Notes under the pieces: model-generated
The model's input: the letters and a program-made list of their open reading frames with translations, nothing else
What the model was told of the DNA's origin: nothing
The model's database searches: none
Position numbers and translations under genes: made by a program
NCBI GenBank assembly: GCA_944383305.1
Contig: CALWOZ010000001.1
Coordinates: 29,026 to 93,025, forward strand
Direction of reading: 5' to 3'
Source: an uncultured Clostridia bacterium
GTDB taxonomy: Bacteria; Bacillota; Clostridia; Lachnospirales; CAG-274
DNA length: 64,000 bases
Part shown: positions 1 to 10,375 of the stretch, in pieces
How positions within the stretch are numbered: the stretch's first letter is position 1
How the letters are laid out: every line of letters starts with the position of its first letter

Positions 1-1498
1 TTATGGTATAAATCCTTTAAATAATAAAAAAATACCTATATGGATATCGGATTATGTATTGGCAGATTATGGTACAGGTGCTATTATGTGTGTACCAGCC
101 CACGATGAGAGAGATTTTGCTTTTGCTAAAAAATTTGATTTACCTATTGTACAAGTTATTAAAAAAGAAGATGAAGATATAAATGATATTATGGAAGAAC
201 CATTTTTAGAAGATGGTATAATGGTTAATTCTGATAAATTTGATGGTATAAAATCATCTGAGGCAAAAGAAATTATAGCAACATTTTTAGAAGAACAAGG
301 AATTGGCAAAAAAACTGTAAATTATAAACTTCGTGATTGGGTATTTTCAAGACAGCGTTATTGGGGAGAACCTATACCTTTAGTACATTGTGAAAAGTGC
401 GGTATAGTAGGGGTTAAAGAAGAGGACTTACCAGTCGAGCTTCCTAATGTTTCATCATATCAACCTACAAGCACTGGAGAATCACCTCTTGCTATGATAG
501 AAGAGTGGGTAAACACTACTTGTCCTAAATGTGGAGGTAGCGCTAAAAGAGAAACTAACACTATGCCACAATGGGCTGGTTCTTCTTGGTACTTCCTTAG
601 ATATTGTGATGTAAATAATGATAATGAACTTGCTAGTAAAAAAGAACTTGAAAAATGGTTACCAGTTGATATGTATGTAGGTGGTATAGAACACGCTGTT
701 TTACACTTATTATATGCAAGGTTTTATACTAAATTTTTAAAGGACATAGGAGTAGTAGACTTTGACGAACCATTTTTACATCTTTTTAACCAAGGAATGA
801 TAACAAAAGACGGAGCTAAAATGAGTAAGTCTAAGGGAAATGTAGTTTCTCCTGATGAACTTGTAGAAAAATACGGTTGTGATTCTTTAAGATTATATGA
901 ACTTTTTGTAGGTCCACCTGAGATAGATTCTGAATGGGACGATAGTGGTATAGATGGTACATTTAGATACTTAAATAAAGTATGGAAATTCATAGATGAA
1001 TATAAAGACAAAATAGTAGAGCCTAGTGAAGAAATGGTAAAACTTCGTCATAAAATGGTTTATGAGATAACTACTCGTTTAGAGGCTTTAACTTTAAATA
1101 CAGTTGTTTCTGGATTTATGGAATTTACAAACAAAATAATAGCAGAGGCTAAAAATATAGGTGGTGTAGATAGAGATACTTTAGAAACAATGGTTATCCT
1201 TTTAGCACCATTTACTCCGCATATTTGTGAAGAACTTTGGCAAATACTTGGACACCAAGAAAGTGTATTTAAAAACAGCTGGTGTTCTTATGATGAAGAA
1301 AAAATGAAAGATAGTAGAGTAGAAATAGCTTTACAAATAAATGGGAAAGTTAAAGGAAATCTTGCTATAAATGTAGATGCTAATAAAGATGAAGTTTTAG
1401 CTTTAGCTAAACAAAATTTAGCTGATAAATTAGAAGGATTAAATATAGTTAAAGAAATATATGTTCCAGGTAGAATAGTAAATATTGTAGCTAAATAA
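1..1498 (+). CDS. leuS: Leucyl-tRNA synthetase, C-terminal part (5' end outside window)
   Basis: Charges tRNA-Leu with leucine in the cytoplasm. The frame is open from base 2, so the gene starts before the window; the first TTG at 59 is only an internal codon. The visible part begins near the end of the CP1 editing domain (GTGAIMCVPAHDERD), then has a zinc-type Cys pair region (CEKCG ... CPKCGG), the class I KMSKS loop (KMSKSKGN, about base 820), the anticodon-binding helical domain and the small C-terminal domain ending in IYVPGRIVNIVAK. The HIGH motif must lie upstream. It is followed by a strong palindromic terminator. The reading is intact to the stop. Confidence 0.97.
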   Translation, partial: YGINPLNNKKIPIWISDYVLADYGTGAIMCVPAHDERDFAFAKKFDLPIVQVIKKEDEDINDIMEEPFLEDGIMVNSDKFDGIKSSEAKEIIATFLEEQGIGKKTVNYKLRDWVFSRQRYWGEPIPLVHCEKCGIVGVKEEDLPVELPNVSSYQPTSTGESPLAMIEEWVNTTCPKCGGSAKRETNTMPQWAGSSWYFLRYCDVNNDNELASKKELEKWLPVDMYVGGIEHAVLHLLYARFYTKFLKDIGVVDFDEPFLHLFNQGMITKDGAKMSKSKGNVVSPDELVEKYGCDSLRLYELFVGPPEIDSEWDDSGIDGTFRYLNKVWKFIDEYKDKIVEPSEEMVKLRHKMVYEITTRLEALTLNTVVSGFMEFTNKIIAEAKNIGGVDRDTLETMVILLAPFTPHICEELWQILGHQESVFKNSWCSYDEEKMKDSRVEIALQINGKVKGNLAINVDANKDEVLALAKQNLADKLEGLNIVKEIYVPGRIVNIVAK

Positions 1499-1510
1499 TA
1501 GCTAAAAAAT

Positions 1511-1543
1511 AAAGGACTATTATTAATAATAGTCCTTTATTTT
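1511..1543. terminator. Bidirectional terminator between leuS and the SseB-like gene
   Basis: A perfect 28-base palindrome with 14-base arms (AAAGGACTATTATT and its complement) is followed by ATTTT on the + strand and preceded by A-rich sequence. It sits between two convergent genes and can serve both. Confidence 0.85.
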
Positions 1544-1559
1544 AAAATAAAATTATAAA

Positions 1560-1952
1560 TTAAACAATAGTATCTCGAGGGATAAATAAGGCTTCATCAC
1601 CAATATTTATGACAACACCTTTAGCTTTATCATCAATAGTAGTAAGCATATAATGAAAATCTTTAATAGTAGCATCTATTGCTGTAAAAGGATTTTCTTT
1701 TTTAAATTTGTTATATTTATCCCAGTCAGTAAATGCTAAGAAAAAGCTATTATTTTCAGCGTCTGTAATATTAATAAAAGAAACATCAGAGTTATTTAAG
1801 TCATTAGACGCATTTTTATTTACAATAACAACAGGAGAAAGAAATTTTGTATTATTAATTTCTTTTTCAAAAATTTTAGAATTTTCATCATTTTGATTTT
1901 GTAATAAATTTTTCATAGCATTTAAAAAGCTATCACTAGAAACATTAGACAT
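1560..1952 (-). CDS. SseB-family domain protein
   Basis: A 130-residue protein that resembles the SseB N-terminal domain: the LSPVVIVNK strand, the S-F-I-N-I-T-D segment, FFLAFTDWDKYNKF and the C-terminal GVVINIGDEALFIPRD are typical. No signal peptide or membrane segment is seen, so it is probably cytoplasmic. The biochemical role of these stand-alone SseB domains is unknown. A GAGG ribosome site lies just before the ATG. The gene begins 19 bases after the leucine-rich-repeat gene ends, on the same strand, so the two are probably co-transcribed. Confidence 0.75.
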   Translation of the reverse strand: MSNVSSDSFLNAMKNLLQNQNDENSKIFEKEINNTKFLSPVVIVNKNASNDLNNSDVSFINITDAENNSFFLAFTDWDKYNKFKKENPFTAIDATIKDFHYMLTTIDDKAKGVVINIGDEALFIPRDTIV

Positions 1953-1971
1953 ATTTTATACCTCGCTTATT

Positions 1972-4062
1972 TTAGTTATTTTGTTCCATTTGTGGATTAT
2001 ATTCTTGTAAAAGGTTTTGCCAAGTAGTTTGTGCAAGATAGGACTTATAATTATTATAGCTATTTAAAGGTACAATAATTTTTTCTAATTTATTAGAACC
2101 TATAAATACATTATACCCAAAAGAATTAGTTTGTAAAGCATTAAATTGTACAGTTTTTAAGTTAGGGCAATAAGATAGGGCATTATCACCAATAGTCTGT
2201 AAAGTAGAAGGTAAGATTAAACTTTGTATATTAGTACCTTTAAATGCACTATCTTTTATAGTTTTAACTCCTTCTTTAATGTTTATTTTGTTAATAGGAG
2301 CATTTAAAAATGCTTGACTTTCAATAGTTTCTACATTTAAGCCTAAATTTAATATAGATATTTGAGCCTGTTCAAAAGCACGCTCTTCAATAATTTTAGT
2401 TTGTTCTGGAATAGAAAAGCTGTCAACTTTTTTACGAGCAGGATATTTTATAAGATTAGACTTATCTTTATTGTATAACACACTATAATAAGAAGAATAA
2501 TTATTATTTACACTACTTACATTAAATCCGTCAATGTTAGGGGTATTATCAAAGGCATTATCACCTATTTTATTAACCTTATCATCAATTGCTATGACTC
2601 CGTATAACTTTGTAGCATTAGCAAAGGCAAAAGGTGAAATTTCTTCAACTGAATATGGAACATTAAAGTTTGTAACTGATTTTTTAGGTGGGAACTTAAT
2701 AAGCTTTTCTTTATCTTTATCGTATAAAACTCCATTTTCAGAAGAAAATTTATCATTTTTTTCATCTACATTAAATTGAGAAATAGAGCTTGCAGTATTT
2801 AAAGCATCTTCCTTAATAGAAGTAGTCTCTTCAGGAATATTTATATAGTCAAGTTCTCTCTTAGGTGGAATATAAGTAAGTTCAGCTCTATTATTAGTAT
2901 ATAAGATATTATCTATTACCTCAAAATATCTACTATTATTAGTATAAACTTGACTTATATTGTTACAACCATAAAAAACATTTTTACCTATAGTTTTTAA
3001 ATCTCTAGTTATAGTAAAATTAGAAAGAGAGGAACAATTTAAAAATGCTTCGTCTTTTATAGTTTGTAAATTTGCATTAAAAGTAATATTTTTTAGACTT
3101 TTACAGTTTGCAAAAGCTTGATAATCTATTGAAATAAGAGTTCTTGGAGCATTAAAACTTTCTATGGCAGAATTTGTAAAAGCAAATTGTCCTATGTTAG
3201 TAAGTCCATCTTTAAAAACTACATTTTTAAGGTTTTTACAATTATAAAAAGAATAGTCAGGTAAAGATTTTATCCTATAAGGTATTTCTATATTTTTTAT
3301 ATTACTATTATAAAATGTAGCTTTACCCATATTTTCTAAATATGTAGAAAGACTTATACTTTGTATAGAAGAATTAGCAAAAGCATAATCTCCTAAAGTT
3401 TTAAGTTTGACAATACCAGATATCTCTATTAATTTTTGAGTATTAGCAAAAGCATAAGAGCCTATTTCTTCTAAGTCAGAGTTAGCCACAAAGCGTTCTA
3501 AATTTTTATTGTTATAAAAAGCACCTTGTTCTATTTTTTTTACATTAACTGGTAAGTTATATTGTTTATCTGTCTTACCAGCAGGATATGTAATAAGAGT
3601 ATCTTTAGAAACATTAAAAAGAACACCATTTACACTAGCATATTTATTAGCCCCAGGGATAACATTTATTTCTTTAAGATTTTGACAGTCAGTAAAAGCA
3701 AAAGTACCAATATTTTTAACAGTATCAGCAATGGTTACACTTTCTATATATTGATTTTGATAAAAAGCATAAGGGGATATACTATCTACTGTATATGTTT
3801 TACCTTGATATATAACGGTCTGAGGAATATTAACATTTTTGTTTTTAAAATTTTGCCCACTAGATACTGTAACATATCCTTTTAAAGTCTCTGAAGATTG
3901 TTGAGTTATTGTATATGTAATACCATCATAAGTAAAACTTTTTGTTTTATCGACAGATATAGTCTGAGTAGGTAGACTAATGTCGAGGGGGTTAGCAAAT
4001 GTAATAATATTAGAAGAAAAACTTAACGCTATTGATAAAATTATAGCTAAACGTTTTTTCAT
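1972..4062 (-). CDS. Secreted BspA-type leucine-rich-repeat protein
   Basis: About 696 residues. The start is set at the ATG at 4062 because the upstream GTG (4071) lies inside the ribosome site AAAGAGGTG; the ATG is six bases further on. A signal peptide (MKKRLAIILSIALSFSSNIITFA) is followed by an N-terminal strand-rich domain and then LRR_5/BspA repeats over most of the protein: the unit with IP..V..I...AF..C..L..I is repeated about a dozen times, with spacers reading (V/L)LYNKDK..LI.YP. Such proteins are surface or secreted binding proteins; the ligand is unknown. No sortase or SLH anchor is visible, so attachment is unexplained. The SseB-like gene follows closely. Confidence 0.88.
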   Translation of the reverse strand: MKKRLAIILSIALSFSSNIITFANPLDISLPTQTISVDKTKSFTYDGITYTITQQSSETLKGYVTVSSGQNFKNKNVNIPQTVIYQGKTYTVDSISPYAFYQNQYIESVTIADTVKNIGTFAFTDCQNLKEINVIPGANKYASVNGVLFNVSKDTLITYPAGKTDKQYNLPVNVKKIEQGAFYNNKNLERFVANSDLEEIGSYAFANTQKLIEISGIVKLKTLGDYAFANSSIQSISLSTYLENMGKATFYNSNIKNIEIPYRIKSLPDYSFYNCKNLKNVVFKDGLTNIGQFAFTNSAIESFNAPRTLISIDYQAFANCKSLKNITFNANLQTIKDEAFLNCSSLSNFTITRDLKTIGKNVFYGCNNISQVYTNNSRYFEVIDNILYTNNRAELTYIPPKRELDYINIPEETTSIKEDALNTASSISQFNVDEKNDKFSSENGVLYDKDKEKLIKFPPKKSVTNFNVPYSVEEISPFAFANATKLYGVIAIDDKVNKIGDNAFDNTPNIDGFNVSSVNNNYSSYYSVLYNKDKSNLIKYPARKKVDSFSIPEQTKIIEERAFEQAQISILNLGLNVETIESQAFLNAPINKINIKEGVKTIKDSAFKGTNIQSLILPSTLQTIGDNALSYCPNLKTVQFNALQTNSFGYNVFIGSNKLEKIIVPLNSYNNYKSYLAQTTWQNLLQEYNPQMEQNN

Positions 4063-4290
4063 AAATAACACCTCTTTATATTAAATTATATTTTATAAAA
4101 ATTTTTGATTAAAAGTACAAAGCTATGTCTATTGATATAATAATTAATAATTATTAATAAGATTATTATTAACCTAATTATATGTGTAACAATTATACCA
4201 CAAAAACATTAATAAAACAATTATATTTTAATATATAACAAAACAAAAATAAAAAATCTACATATTAATATATAAAATAACAATATATTA

Positions 4291-4420
4291 TCAATTTTTT
4301 TGATACTTTGTATCAAAAACCAGCTATTCCTATTATTCTTCTGCGATAAAATTTAAAACCAAAACCCGTTTATAAATTTTATCTTGAACAATAAAGTCAT
4401 AGCTTAATTGAAATTAATAA
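4291..4420 (-). repeat. Dispersed repeat copy A (medium length)
   Basis: Read on the - strand it has the head (AATTAAGCTATGACTTTATT), the middle (AAATTTATAAACGGGT), the AATAATAGGAATAGC block, and ends in the tail palindrome TTGATACAAAGTATCAA. It lies between the divergent LRR gene and the surface-protein promoters. Only a weak hairpin borders its head, unlike most other copies. It lacks the internal GTGGTAATTT hairpin of copy C and has a short unrelated stretch there. Confidence 0.85.
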
Positions 4421-4454
4421 AAATAATATAGTTATATATGTTTTATTACTAAAA

Positions 4455-4470
4455 TGTAACTAATGTTACA
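4455..4470. promoter_or_regulatory. Dyad TGTAAC-TAAT-GTTACA before surface-protein promoter P1
   Basis: A perfect inverted repeat with 6-base arms and a 4-base spacer. The same design (TGTAAT-AGTT-ATTACA) occurs before the CAP-gene promoter at 11049. More TTAC/GTAA half-sites lie at 4690-4722, upstream of promoter P2. It is probably a binding site for an unidentified regulator. Confidence 0.5.
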
Positions 4471-4496
4471 AGTAAATTACAAATGCCTTTAATCTA

Positions 4497-4525
4497 TTGC
4501 AAAAAATTTTAACTGGTGTTATATT
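4497..4525 (+). promoter_or_regulatory. Predicted sigma-A promoter P1 of the surface-protein gene
   Basis: TTGCAA, 17 bases, TATATT. It lies 300 bases before the ORF and would give a long leader that includes the paired AAGATAG/CTATCTT hairpin near 4570-4600 and a 14-base palindrome (AATGTTTAAACATT, 4642-4655). Confidence 0.5.
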
Positions 4526-4736
4526 ATATACAAGCAAAGCAAACAAATAAAAACAAAATATAGTGCAGAAGATAGTTAAGCCCAAAGTTCTATCTTATAA
4601 ACCACCCTTTATTAACACTTTAACTTATTAAATATATTTATAATGTTTAAACATTGTTATTATAAGGGGGTAGGCAAAAGATTTTATAAAATATTACAAG
4701 AAATGTTACAGTAATATTACATCTTATGAAATACTA

Positions 4737-4765
4737 TTGACTACAAAGGTTTGCAATGCTATAAT
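4737..4765 (+). promoter_or_regulatory. Predicted sigma-A promoter P2 of the surface-protein gene
   Basis: TTGACT, 17 bases, TATAAT: close to consensus, about 65 bases before the start codon. Upstream TTACA/GTAATATTAC half-sites may be part of its control. The strength of this site fits an abundant surface protein. Between 4072 and 4829 no gene was found; the space holds repeat copy A and these two promoters. Confidence 0.75.
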
Positions 4766-4829
4766 AAGTGTATGATGGATAGTTAATTAATTTAGCTAAA
4801 CACTCAAATTTTTTAGGAGGAATTTTATA

Positions 4830-7800
4830 ATGAAAAGAAAAATTGCGATATTATTATCAGCTATGATGGTTACTAGTGCAATGCCACTTAGCGCAAGCGC
4901 AGCTCAATTAAAATCTGATAGCGTTCAAAATACTACTTTCGCTAAATCAGGCGAAACTATTGACCCAAATGCTAAAGATTATAAAACTTATACTAATGAA
5001 AATGACTTAAGAGGTAGAAGAAGTGTTCTTAAAGTAAACCTTAATAATGATGGTACAGATGCAATCGAAAAAGGTACTAGCTTTAATGTAAAATTAACTA
5101 ATGGTACTTTTGGTGATTATCAAGCAGGTACAGACCTTAATAATACAGAGTTTGGTTATAGAAACGTAAATAATATAGGTTATACTGAAGTTGAAAGTTT
5201 AGGTACTTTAACAGAAGTTTATAATAAAATTGCTGAAAGCCAAACTGCAACTTATGGTCTTAATACTCCAATAGTTCTTTCTGGTAATCAAGATAGTACA
5301 GTTCAGGCTATTGCAAGTGCTTTTACATCTGCATCTTCTAGCGATAAGCCAAGTAGTAACAGTGCAGCAGATTTACTTACTTGGTTAGATGGAAAATCTA
5401 AAGCAGGTACTAATTTTCTAAATACATTTAAAAATAATTTAGAAAGTAGTACAGGTTCTACTCCATCTTTACTTCATATTCCGTATAGTATAACACTTGT
5501 AAGCCCAACAGAAGCTAGAATTACTACATTACAAACTCTTACAAATGATGATAAGGAAATAACTTTTAATAGCTCTATAGAAGTGAATACAAGTGAATTA
5601 GAAATTAAAGTATACTCTGATGAAGAAGGTAAATTAGAAATTGAAGATTTTACTACATTAGGTACTGAATTAAATCAAGCTAAATCTATTAAAATAGTAG
5701 AAAAAACTTCAGGTGAAGGTGTTAAAACTACTACAAAATCGCTTAAAGATCCATATATTGCATTACCTTTAGGTGGTGTTAAAGCTGATGGTAATGGTGC
5801 TGTTAAAGCTACTGTTGTTGCTGATTATAACGATAAAGTAGTAGGTGGCGAATATACTATTACTAAAGGTTTAGAATCAGGTTCTACTAGCTTAGTATTT
5901 GATTCTAATAATGTTAAATCTTTTGAAGATAAAGTTGAAATTGATTCTTTAACTTTAAGAGAAAACGTTAGAAATACAATCGGTAAAGATACTGATAACA
6001 ACGGTACTAAAGATACTGCAGAAATAACTTTAAGACTTAGCGGTGGTTTCAAATTTAAAGATAGCAACGTTACAGTTGTAGATGCATCTGGTAAAAATGA
6101 TCTTACTAATAAAGTTACTACTAGTTGGGTAAATGAAAATAATCAAAGTGCTATTAAAGTTAAAATTACAGGATTAGAAGACCGTAACAATCCAATCGGT
6201 TTAGATTTTAGCAAAATTGGAACAGAAATCTTACCTACTAATGACAACAACTATGGTGATGTAGAAATTACTGTATCTGGTGATGGAATTAGTGGTCAAA
6301 CAATTCTTGTTGCTAAAAGAGAAAAATTAGGTTTCAAACTTGAAACTGTAAAAGATGCTCAAGAAATAGTATCTGGTAGACATTTCAACATTGATAAAAA
6401 CACTATGGTTGAAGATGACAACAACACAGTTGAAGTTAAATTCTCAGAAGCTGTTCCTAACACATTAGTTAGCTCTAGAGCTTTAGACTTTGATCTTCCA
6501 GAAGGTGTTAAAATCGTAGACGTAGAAGTATCTGAAGCTAAAAACTTTAAGAGTTCTAATGGTCTTGATGATTCTGACTTTGAAATCATCAACAATGGTA
6601 GAACTTTAAGACTTACAAGAGATAGCTATGCTATCCAAGATTCAGTTAAATCTGTAGCTAGCTTTAAATTAAAATTCAACTTATCTGTTGATCCATCTTT
6701 CACAGGTGACATTAAACTTAGTGTATCTGGTGGTGGACAAAGCGAAGGTACTACTCCTGACGTTGTTATAGCTAAAGCAGTAGCTCCTTTTGAAATCAAA
6801 ACTCAAACTACTAAAGTAGATTTAGGTTACCAAGATTATAACACTGCTGATATTACTATAACAGAAACTAAACCTGGTATGTTCTTAGAAGCTAAAGATG
6901 CTCAATTAAAATTAGTTGCTCCTTATGGTACTCAAGAAGTTGGTTTCTCTGAAGCTAAATTCGAAGTAACTGGTGGAGAATTAGAAGTTAAAGAAAAAGA
7001 CTTCAAAATTAAAGATGGTGTAATTAACTTTACAGTGAATAAAGCATCTTACAAAAACCCATCTACAATCACTATTAAAGATGTAAAAATTGGTTCTACT
7101 CGTTCTGTACCATATGGTAGCTATAACTTAGCTTTAAGTGGTGGAGCAGTTATCAACAACTATAAATCAGGACTTGCAGATGACAAACAATTTACACTTT
7201 CTACAACAGGTTCAAAAGATACAAAAGAATTAATGTATCAAAACAACACTGAATACTATGAAGTTGAAAACTATGTAAACGTTATTACTGAAACTGGTAC
7301 TTTCAATCAAACAGTTAAAGTAAGCGTTGGTGAAAAAACTGTTCTTGTTGGTGATCAAGCTTATGATATGGACGTAGCTCCTTATATCCAAGCTTCAAGC
7401 AACAGCACAATGGTTCCTTTAAGATTCGTTTCTGTAGCTTTAGGTGTAGATAGCTCTAACGTAGCTAACCCAGACGCTTCTAACAAAATCGCTTGGGATG
7501 CAAACACTAAAACTACTACAATCTACTACGGTGCAGGTACTGGTCAAAAAATTATTCAATTCCAAGCTGGTAGCAACATTATGGTAGTTGATGGTACTAG
7601 AATTCCTATGGAATATGGTGTAGTAGCTGAAATTAAAGACGGTAGAATGTTTGTTCCTTTCAGAGCTTTAGGTCAAGCTCTTGGTGTAACTGTTTCTTGG
7701 GATGCAGATACTAGAACTGCTATCTACAACGAAAACAACGCTAGAAATGCAAACACTACTACAACTGCTTCTACAACAGAAAGCACAACTGCAAGTAGTT

Positions 7801-7886
7801 CTTCTACTACAACAGAATCTACAACAGAAAGCACAACTGCTTCTACAGATTCTACAACAGAATCTACTACTGCTGCAAATAAATAA
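4830..7886 (+). CDS. Large secreted surface protein with C-terminal stalk (copper-amine-oxidase-like) domain
   Basis: 1018 residues. A signal peptide (MKRKIAILLSAMMVTSAMP, cut near ASA-AQ) is followed by about 800 residues of strand-rich sequence without a family I recognise, then a copper amine oxidase N-terminal-like domain at roughly 820-960 (MVPLRFVSVALG, WDANTKT, MFVPFRALGQALG, WDADTRT), and a Ser/Thr-rich tail of STTTEST-type repeats ending at the stop. Such domains are thought to act in cell-wall attachment or assembly, not in amine oxidation. No SLH motif is seen. The ribosome site is AGGAGGAA. The 3' half uses many more C-ending codons (AAC, TTC, ATC) than the 5' half and than neighbouring genes, which suggests high expression and perhaps a mosaic origin. 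It is a candidate major surface-layer protein. Confidence 0.8.
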   Translation: MKRKIAILLSAMMVTSAMPLSASAAQLKSDSVQNTTFAKSGETIDPNAKDYKTYTNENDLRGRRSVLKVNLNNDGTDAIEKGTSFNVKLTNGTFGDYQAGTDLNNTEFGYRNVNNIGYTEVESLGTLTEVYNKIAESQTATYGLNTPIVLSGNQDSTVQAIASAFTSASSSDKPSSNSAADLLTWLDGKSKAGTNFLNTFKNNLESSTGSTPSLLHIPYSITLVSPTEARITTLQTLTNDDKEITFNSSIEVNTSELEIKVYSDEEGKLEIEDFTTLGTELNQAKSIKIVEKTSGEGVKTTTKSLKDPYIALPLGGVKADGNGAVKATVVADYNDKVVGGEYTITKGLESGSTSLVFDSNNVKSFEDKVEIDSLTLRENVRNTIGKDTDNNGTKDTAEITLRLSGGFKFKDSNVTVVDASGKNDLTNKVTTSWVNENNQSAIKVKITGLEDRNNPIGLDFSKIGTEILPTNDNNYGDVEITVSGDGISGQTILVAKREKLGFKLETVKDAQEIVSGRHFNIDKNTMVEDDNNTVEVKFSEAVPNTLVSSRALDFDLPEGVKIVDVEVSEAKNFKSSNGLDDSDFEIINNGRTLRLTRDSYAIQDSVKSVASFKLKFNLSVDPSFTGDIKLSVSGGGQSEGTTPDVVIAKAVAPFEIKTQTTKVDLGYQDYNTADITITETKPGMFLEAKDAQLKLVAPYGTQEVGFSEAKFEVTGGELEVKEKDFKIKDGVINFTVNKASYKNPSTITIKDVKIGSTRSVPYGSYNLALSGGAVINNYKSGLADDKQFTLSTTGSKDTKELMYQNNTEYYEVENYVNVITETGTFNQTVKVSVGEKTVLVGDQAYDMDVAPYIQASSNSTMVPLRFVSVALGVDSSNVANPDASNKIAWDANTKTTTIYYGAGTGQKIIQFQAGSNIMVVDGTRIPMEYGVVAEIKDGRMFVPFRALGQALGVTVSWDADTRTAIYNENNARNANTTTTASTTESTTASSSSTTTESTTESTTASTDSTTESTTAANK
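7763..7880 (+). repeat. Short tandem repeats coding a Ser/Thr-rich tail
   Basis: Imperfect repeats of TCTACAACAGAAAGCACAAC-type units encode S-T-T-E-S-T-T-A at the end of the surface protein. The tract could change length by slippage; a glycosylated or wall-spanning linker is an inference. Confidence 0.7.
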
Positions 7887-7907
7887 TTTAATCTCTTGAT
7901 TAAATTT

Positions 7908-7934
7908 AAGCCTCCCAAAAGGGAGGCTTTTTTA
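7908..7934 (+). terminator. Terminator of the surface-protein gene
   Basis: AAGCCTCCC, AAAA loop, GGGAGGCTT followed by a T run. It is the most GC-rich stem in the window and a strong intrinsic terminator. Confidence 0.92.
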
Positions 7935-8028
7935 ATGAAATATATAGAATATAGAATATTTAATAGTTTATTAGACATATATTTATTAACATAAAATAGG
8001 ATATTTATAGTAAAATATATAAAAATAG

Positions 8029-8057
8029 TTGAAAAAATTATAAAAATGTTGTATGAT
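8029..8057 (+). promoter_or_regulatory. Predicted sigma-A promoter of the chemotaxis-receptor gene
   Basis: TTGAAA, 17 bases, TATGAT, about 50 bases before the start codon and after the previous gene's terminator. Confidence 0.5.
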
Positions 8058-8110
8058 AATAAAAGTAGGTATACTAACTATTTACATAATTATGTTAGGA
8101 AGGGGATTAT

Positions 8111-10360
8111 ATGAAAAAAATAAAAAATTTAAAACTTTTTGTTAAATTTTTACTTACATTTGGAATAATACTAGTATTAGTATTAGTATTGGGAGTAAGT
8201 GGAATATTAGGCTTAAGCTATGCTAATAACACATATTATAACGCTCTAAAATCTAATGATTCTATTGTTAAAGATGGAATGGAATTAACAGAAAATATAG
8301 CTGAAATGAGACGTGAGATTACAGTAATGGGTTATAGAGGCACTGTTACACAAGAGGATAAAGATTTTATTCAAGCTTCATATAGTGCATCTAAAGAAGC
8401 AGGTGAAAGATATTTAGAGGACCTTAAAAAAATTCAGCAAGAGGCTAAAAAAGATAGAAGTGAAAATATAGCTTTAATAGAAAATATTTTAACATCTTTA
8501 GACGAATACTATGGTTTATATGAGCAACTTGTAGATGCTATAGAGAATAATCAACCAGATAGACAAAGTCAAGTATTAGAAGAAATGACAAAATTAGGTG
8601 GAACATTCTTTAGTAATGCATATTCTGCTCAAGGTGATGCTTTTGATACTCTTCTTTTAGAAATGGATGAAGTTAAAGCTAATATACAAATAAAAATAAT
8701 ACAATTAATCTTAATATTTATCGTTATAGTTATAGTAGGAACTATATTTGGTGTAGGACTTTCACGTTTAACAAGAAAACCAATAGAACGATTGAAAGAT
8801 ATAGCTTTACAGGTGGCTAAAGGTAATTTAGATGAAGACCCAAGAACTAATACTACTGATGAAATAGGCGAATTATCTAATGCTATATCTAATATGTCTG
8901 AAACATTTAGAGGCATTTTATTAGACATAAACCAATTATCTAGTGAATTAGATAAAGGTAATATTTATTATAGAATAAATTCTGAAAGATATGAGGGTAT
9001 ATTTAAAGATGCAATAAACTCTATCAACAATGCTATTAACAATTTAATTGAAGATTCGTTATATATAGTTGAAAAAATAAAAGAATTTGGCAATGGTGAC
9101 TTTGAATCACAAATAAAAGACTTTCCAGGAGATAAAGCTATTATTAAAAATGAAGTTTCTGGAGTACAAAATGCTTTAAGAAGTGTATCAGAAGAAATAC
9201 ATAGCCTTATATTAGCAGCAAGTGATGGTAACTTAGATTTTAGACTTGATACGTCTAATTATATCGGTCAATGGAAAGAAATAACAGAAGGTTTAAATCA
9301 ATTTGTAGAAAATGTAGTAGCACCTATTAAAGAAACTCAAAATGCACTTAATCAATTTTCTGTTGGTAATTTTGCCCATAGAATGACTAATGAATATAAA
9401 GGTGAGTTTAACAATATTAAACAAACTGTAAATTATACAGCAGAAACAGTTGGCTCTTACATTTCTGAAATATCTGATATTTTAAATGAAATGGCTAATA
9501 AAAATTTTGATCTTTTTATAGAAAGAGATTATCTTGGTGATTTTGAACAAATTAGAACTTCTGTAAATTTAATAATTACAAATCTTAATATGCTTACAAA
9601 AGATATTATAACATCTGCTGAACAAGTATCTGCTGGTGCTAAACAAATATCTGAATCTAGTATATCTTTAGCAGAAGGGGCTACAAAACAGGCAGAAGCC
9701 GTAGAAGAACTTAATTCTACTGTTAAAATTATATCTCAACAATCTAGCGACAATGCTAAAAATTCTGAAAAAGCTAATGTAATAGCATTACAAGCTAAAG
9801 ATAGTGCCAATGATGGTAGTAAACAAATGGATAGTATGCTTTTAGCAATGGAAGAAATAAATGTTGCTTCTAACAGTATATCTAACATAATAAAAGTTAT
9901 AGATGATATTGCATTCCAAACTAATATACTTGCCCTTAATGCTGCTGTAGAAGCAGCCCGTGCTGGTGAACACGGTAAAGGATTTGCAGTAGTTGCTGAA
10001 GAAGTTAGAAACTTAGCAGCTAGAAGCCAACAGGCAGCTAGAGAAACTACAGGGCTTATAGAAAGTTCGGTTGAAAAAGTAGCTGAAGGTTCTAAAATAG
10101 CTAATAATACAGCTCAGGCTTTACTCAGTATTGTTAATCAAATAGAAGAAATAGCAAGCTTAGTAGAATCTTCTACTATATCATCTAAAGAACAAGAAAA
10201 ATCTATTGAAGAAGTTAGAACAGGCATATCTCAAATATCAGTTGTTACACAAGATAATACTGCTACAAGTGAACAATCTGCAGCTGCAGCTCAAGAACTT
10301 GCTAGTCAAGCCGAAGTTTTCTACTCTTCTGTTTCAGATTTTAAACTAAGAAACGAATAA
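8111..10360 (+). CDS. Methyl-accepting chemotaxis protein
   Basis: 749 residues. Membrane segment 1 lies at about 13-36, an extracytoplasmic four-helix-type sensor domain at about 37-195, membrane segment 2 at about 196-217, then HAMP ([20 protein letters not shown]) followed by further HAMP-like repeats to about 500 and a C-terminal signalling domain with the conserved hairpin tip ([33 protein letters not shown]). It would pass a ligand signal to CheA/CheW at the membrane. The ligand is not predictable. The extended HAMP array is longer than in simple receptors. No che or flagellar genes are nearby. Ribosome site AGGAAGGGG; own promoter and downstream terminator, so monocistronic. Confidence 0.95.
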   Translation: MKKIKNLKLFVKFLLTFGIILVLVLVLGVSGILGLSYANNTYYNALKSNDSIVKDGMELTENIAEMRREITVMGYRGTVTQEDKDFIQASYSASKEAGERYLEDLKKIQQEAKKDRSENIALIENILTSLDEYYGLYEQLVDAIENNQPDRQSQVLEEMTKLGGTFFSNAYSAQGDAFDTLLLEMDEVKANIQIKIIQLILIFIVIVIVGTIFGVGLSRLTRKPIERLKDIALQVAKGNLDEDPRTNTTDEIGELSNAISNMSETFRGILLDINQLSSELDKGNIYYRINSERYEGIFKDAINSINNAINNLIEDSLYIVEKIKEFGNGDFESQIKDFPGDKAIIKNEVSGVQNALRSVSEEIHSLILAASDGNLDFRLDTSNYIGQWKEITEGLNQFVENVVAPIKETQNALNQFSVGNFAHRMTNEYKGEFNNIKQTVNYTAETVGSYISEISDILNEMANKNFDLFIERDYLGDFEQIRTSVNLIITNLNMLTKDIITSAEQVSAGAKQISESSISLAEGATKQAEAVEELNSTVKIISQQSSDNAKNSEKANVIALQAKDSANDGSKQMDSMLLAMEEINVASNSISNIIKVIDDIAFQTNILALNAAVEAARAGEHGKGFAVVAEEVRNLAARSQQAARETTGLIESSVEKVAEGSKIANNTAQALLSIVNQIEEIASLVESSTISSKEQEKSIEEVRTGISQISVVTQDNTATSEQSAAAAQELASQAEVFYSSVSDFKLRNE

Positions 10361-10375
10361 TATAAATTTTAAATA

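Noticed and set aside
3562-3885. 107-codon + strand ORF inside the leucine-rich-repeat gene
   Set aside because: A shadow of the - strand repeat protein; no start signal.
7724-7978. Antisense ORF of 84 codons across the end of the surface-protein gene
   Set aside because: Its valine-rich repeats mirror the Ser/Thr tail on the other strand; no ribosome site.
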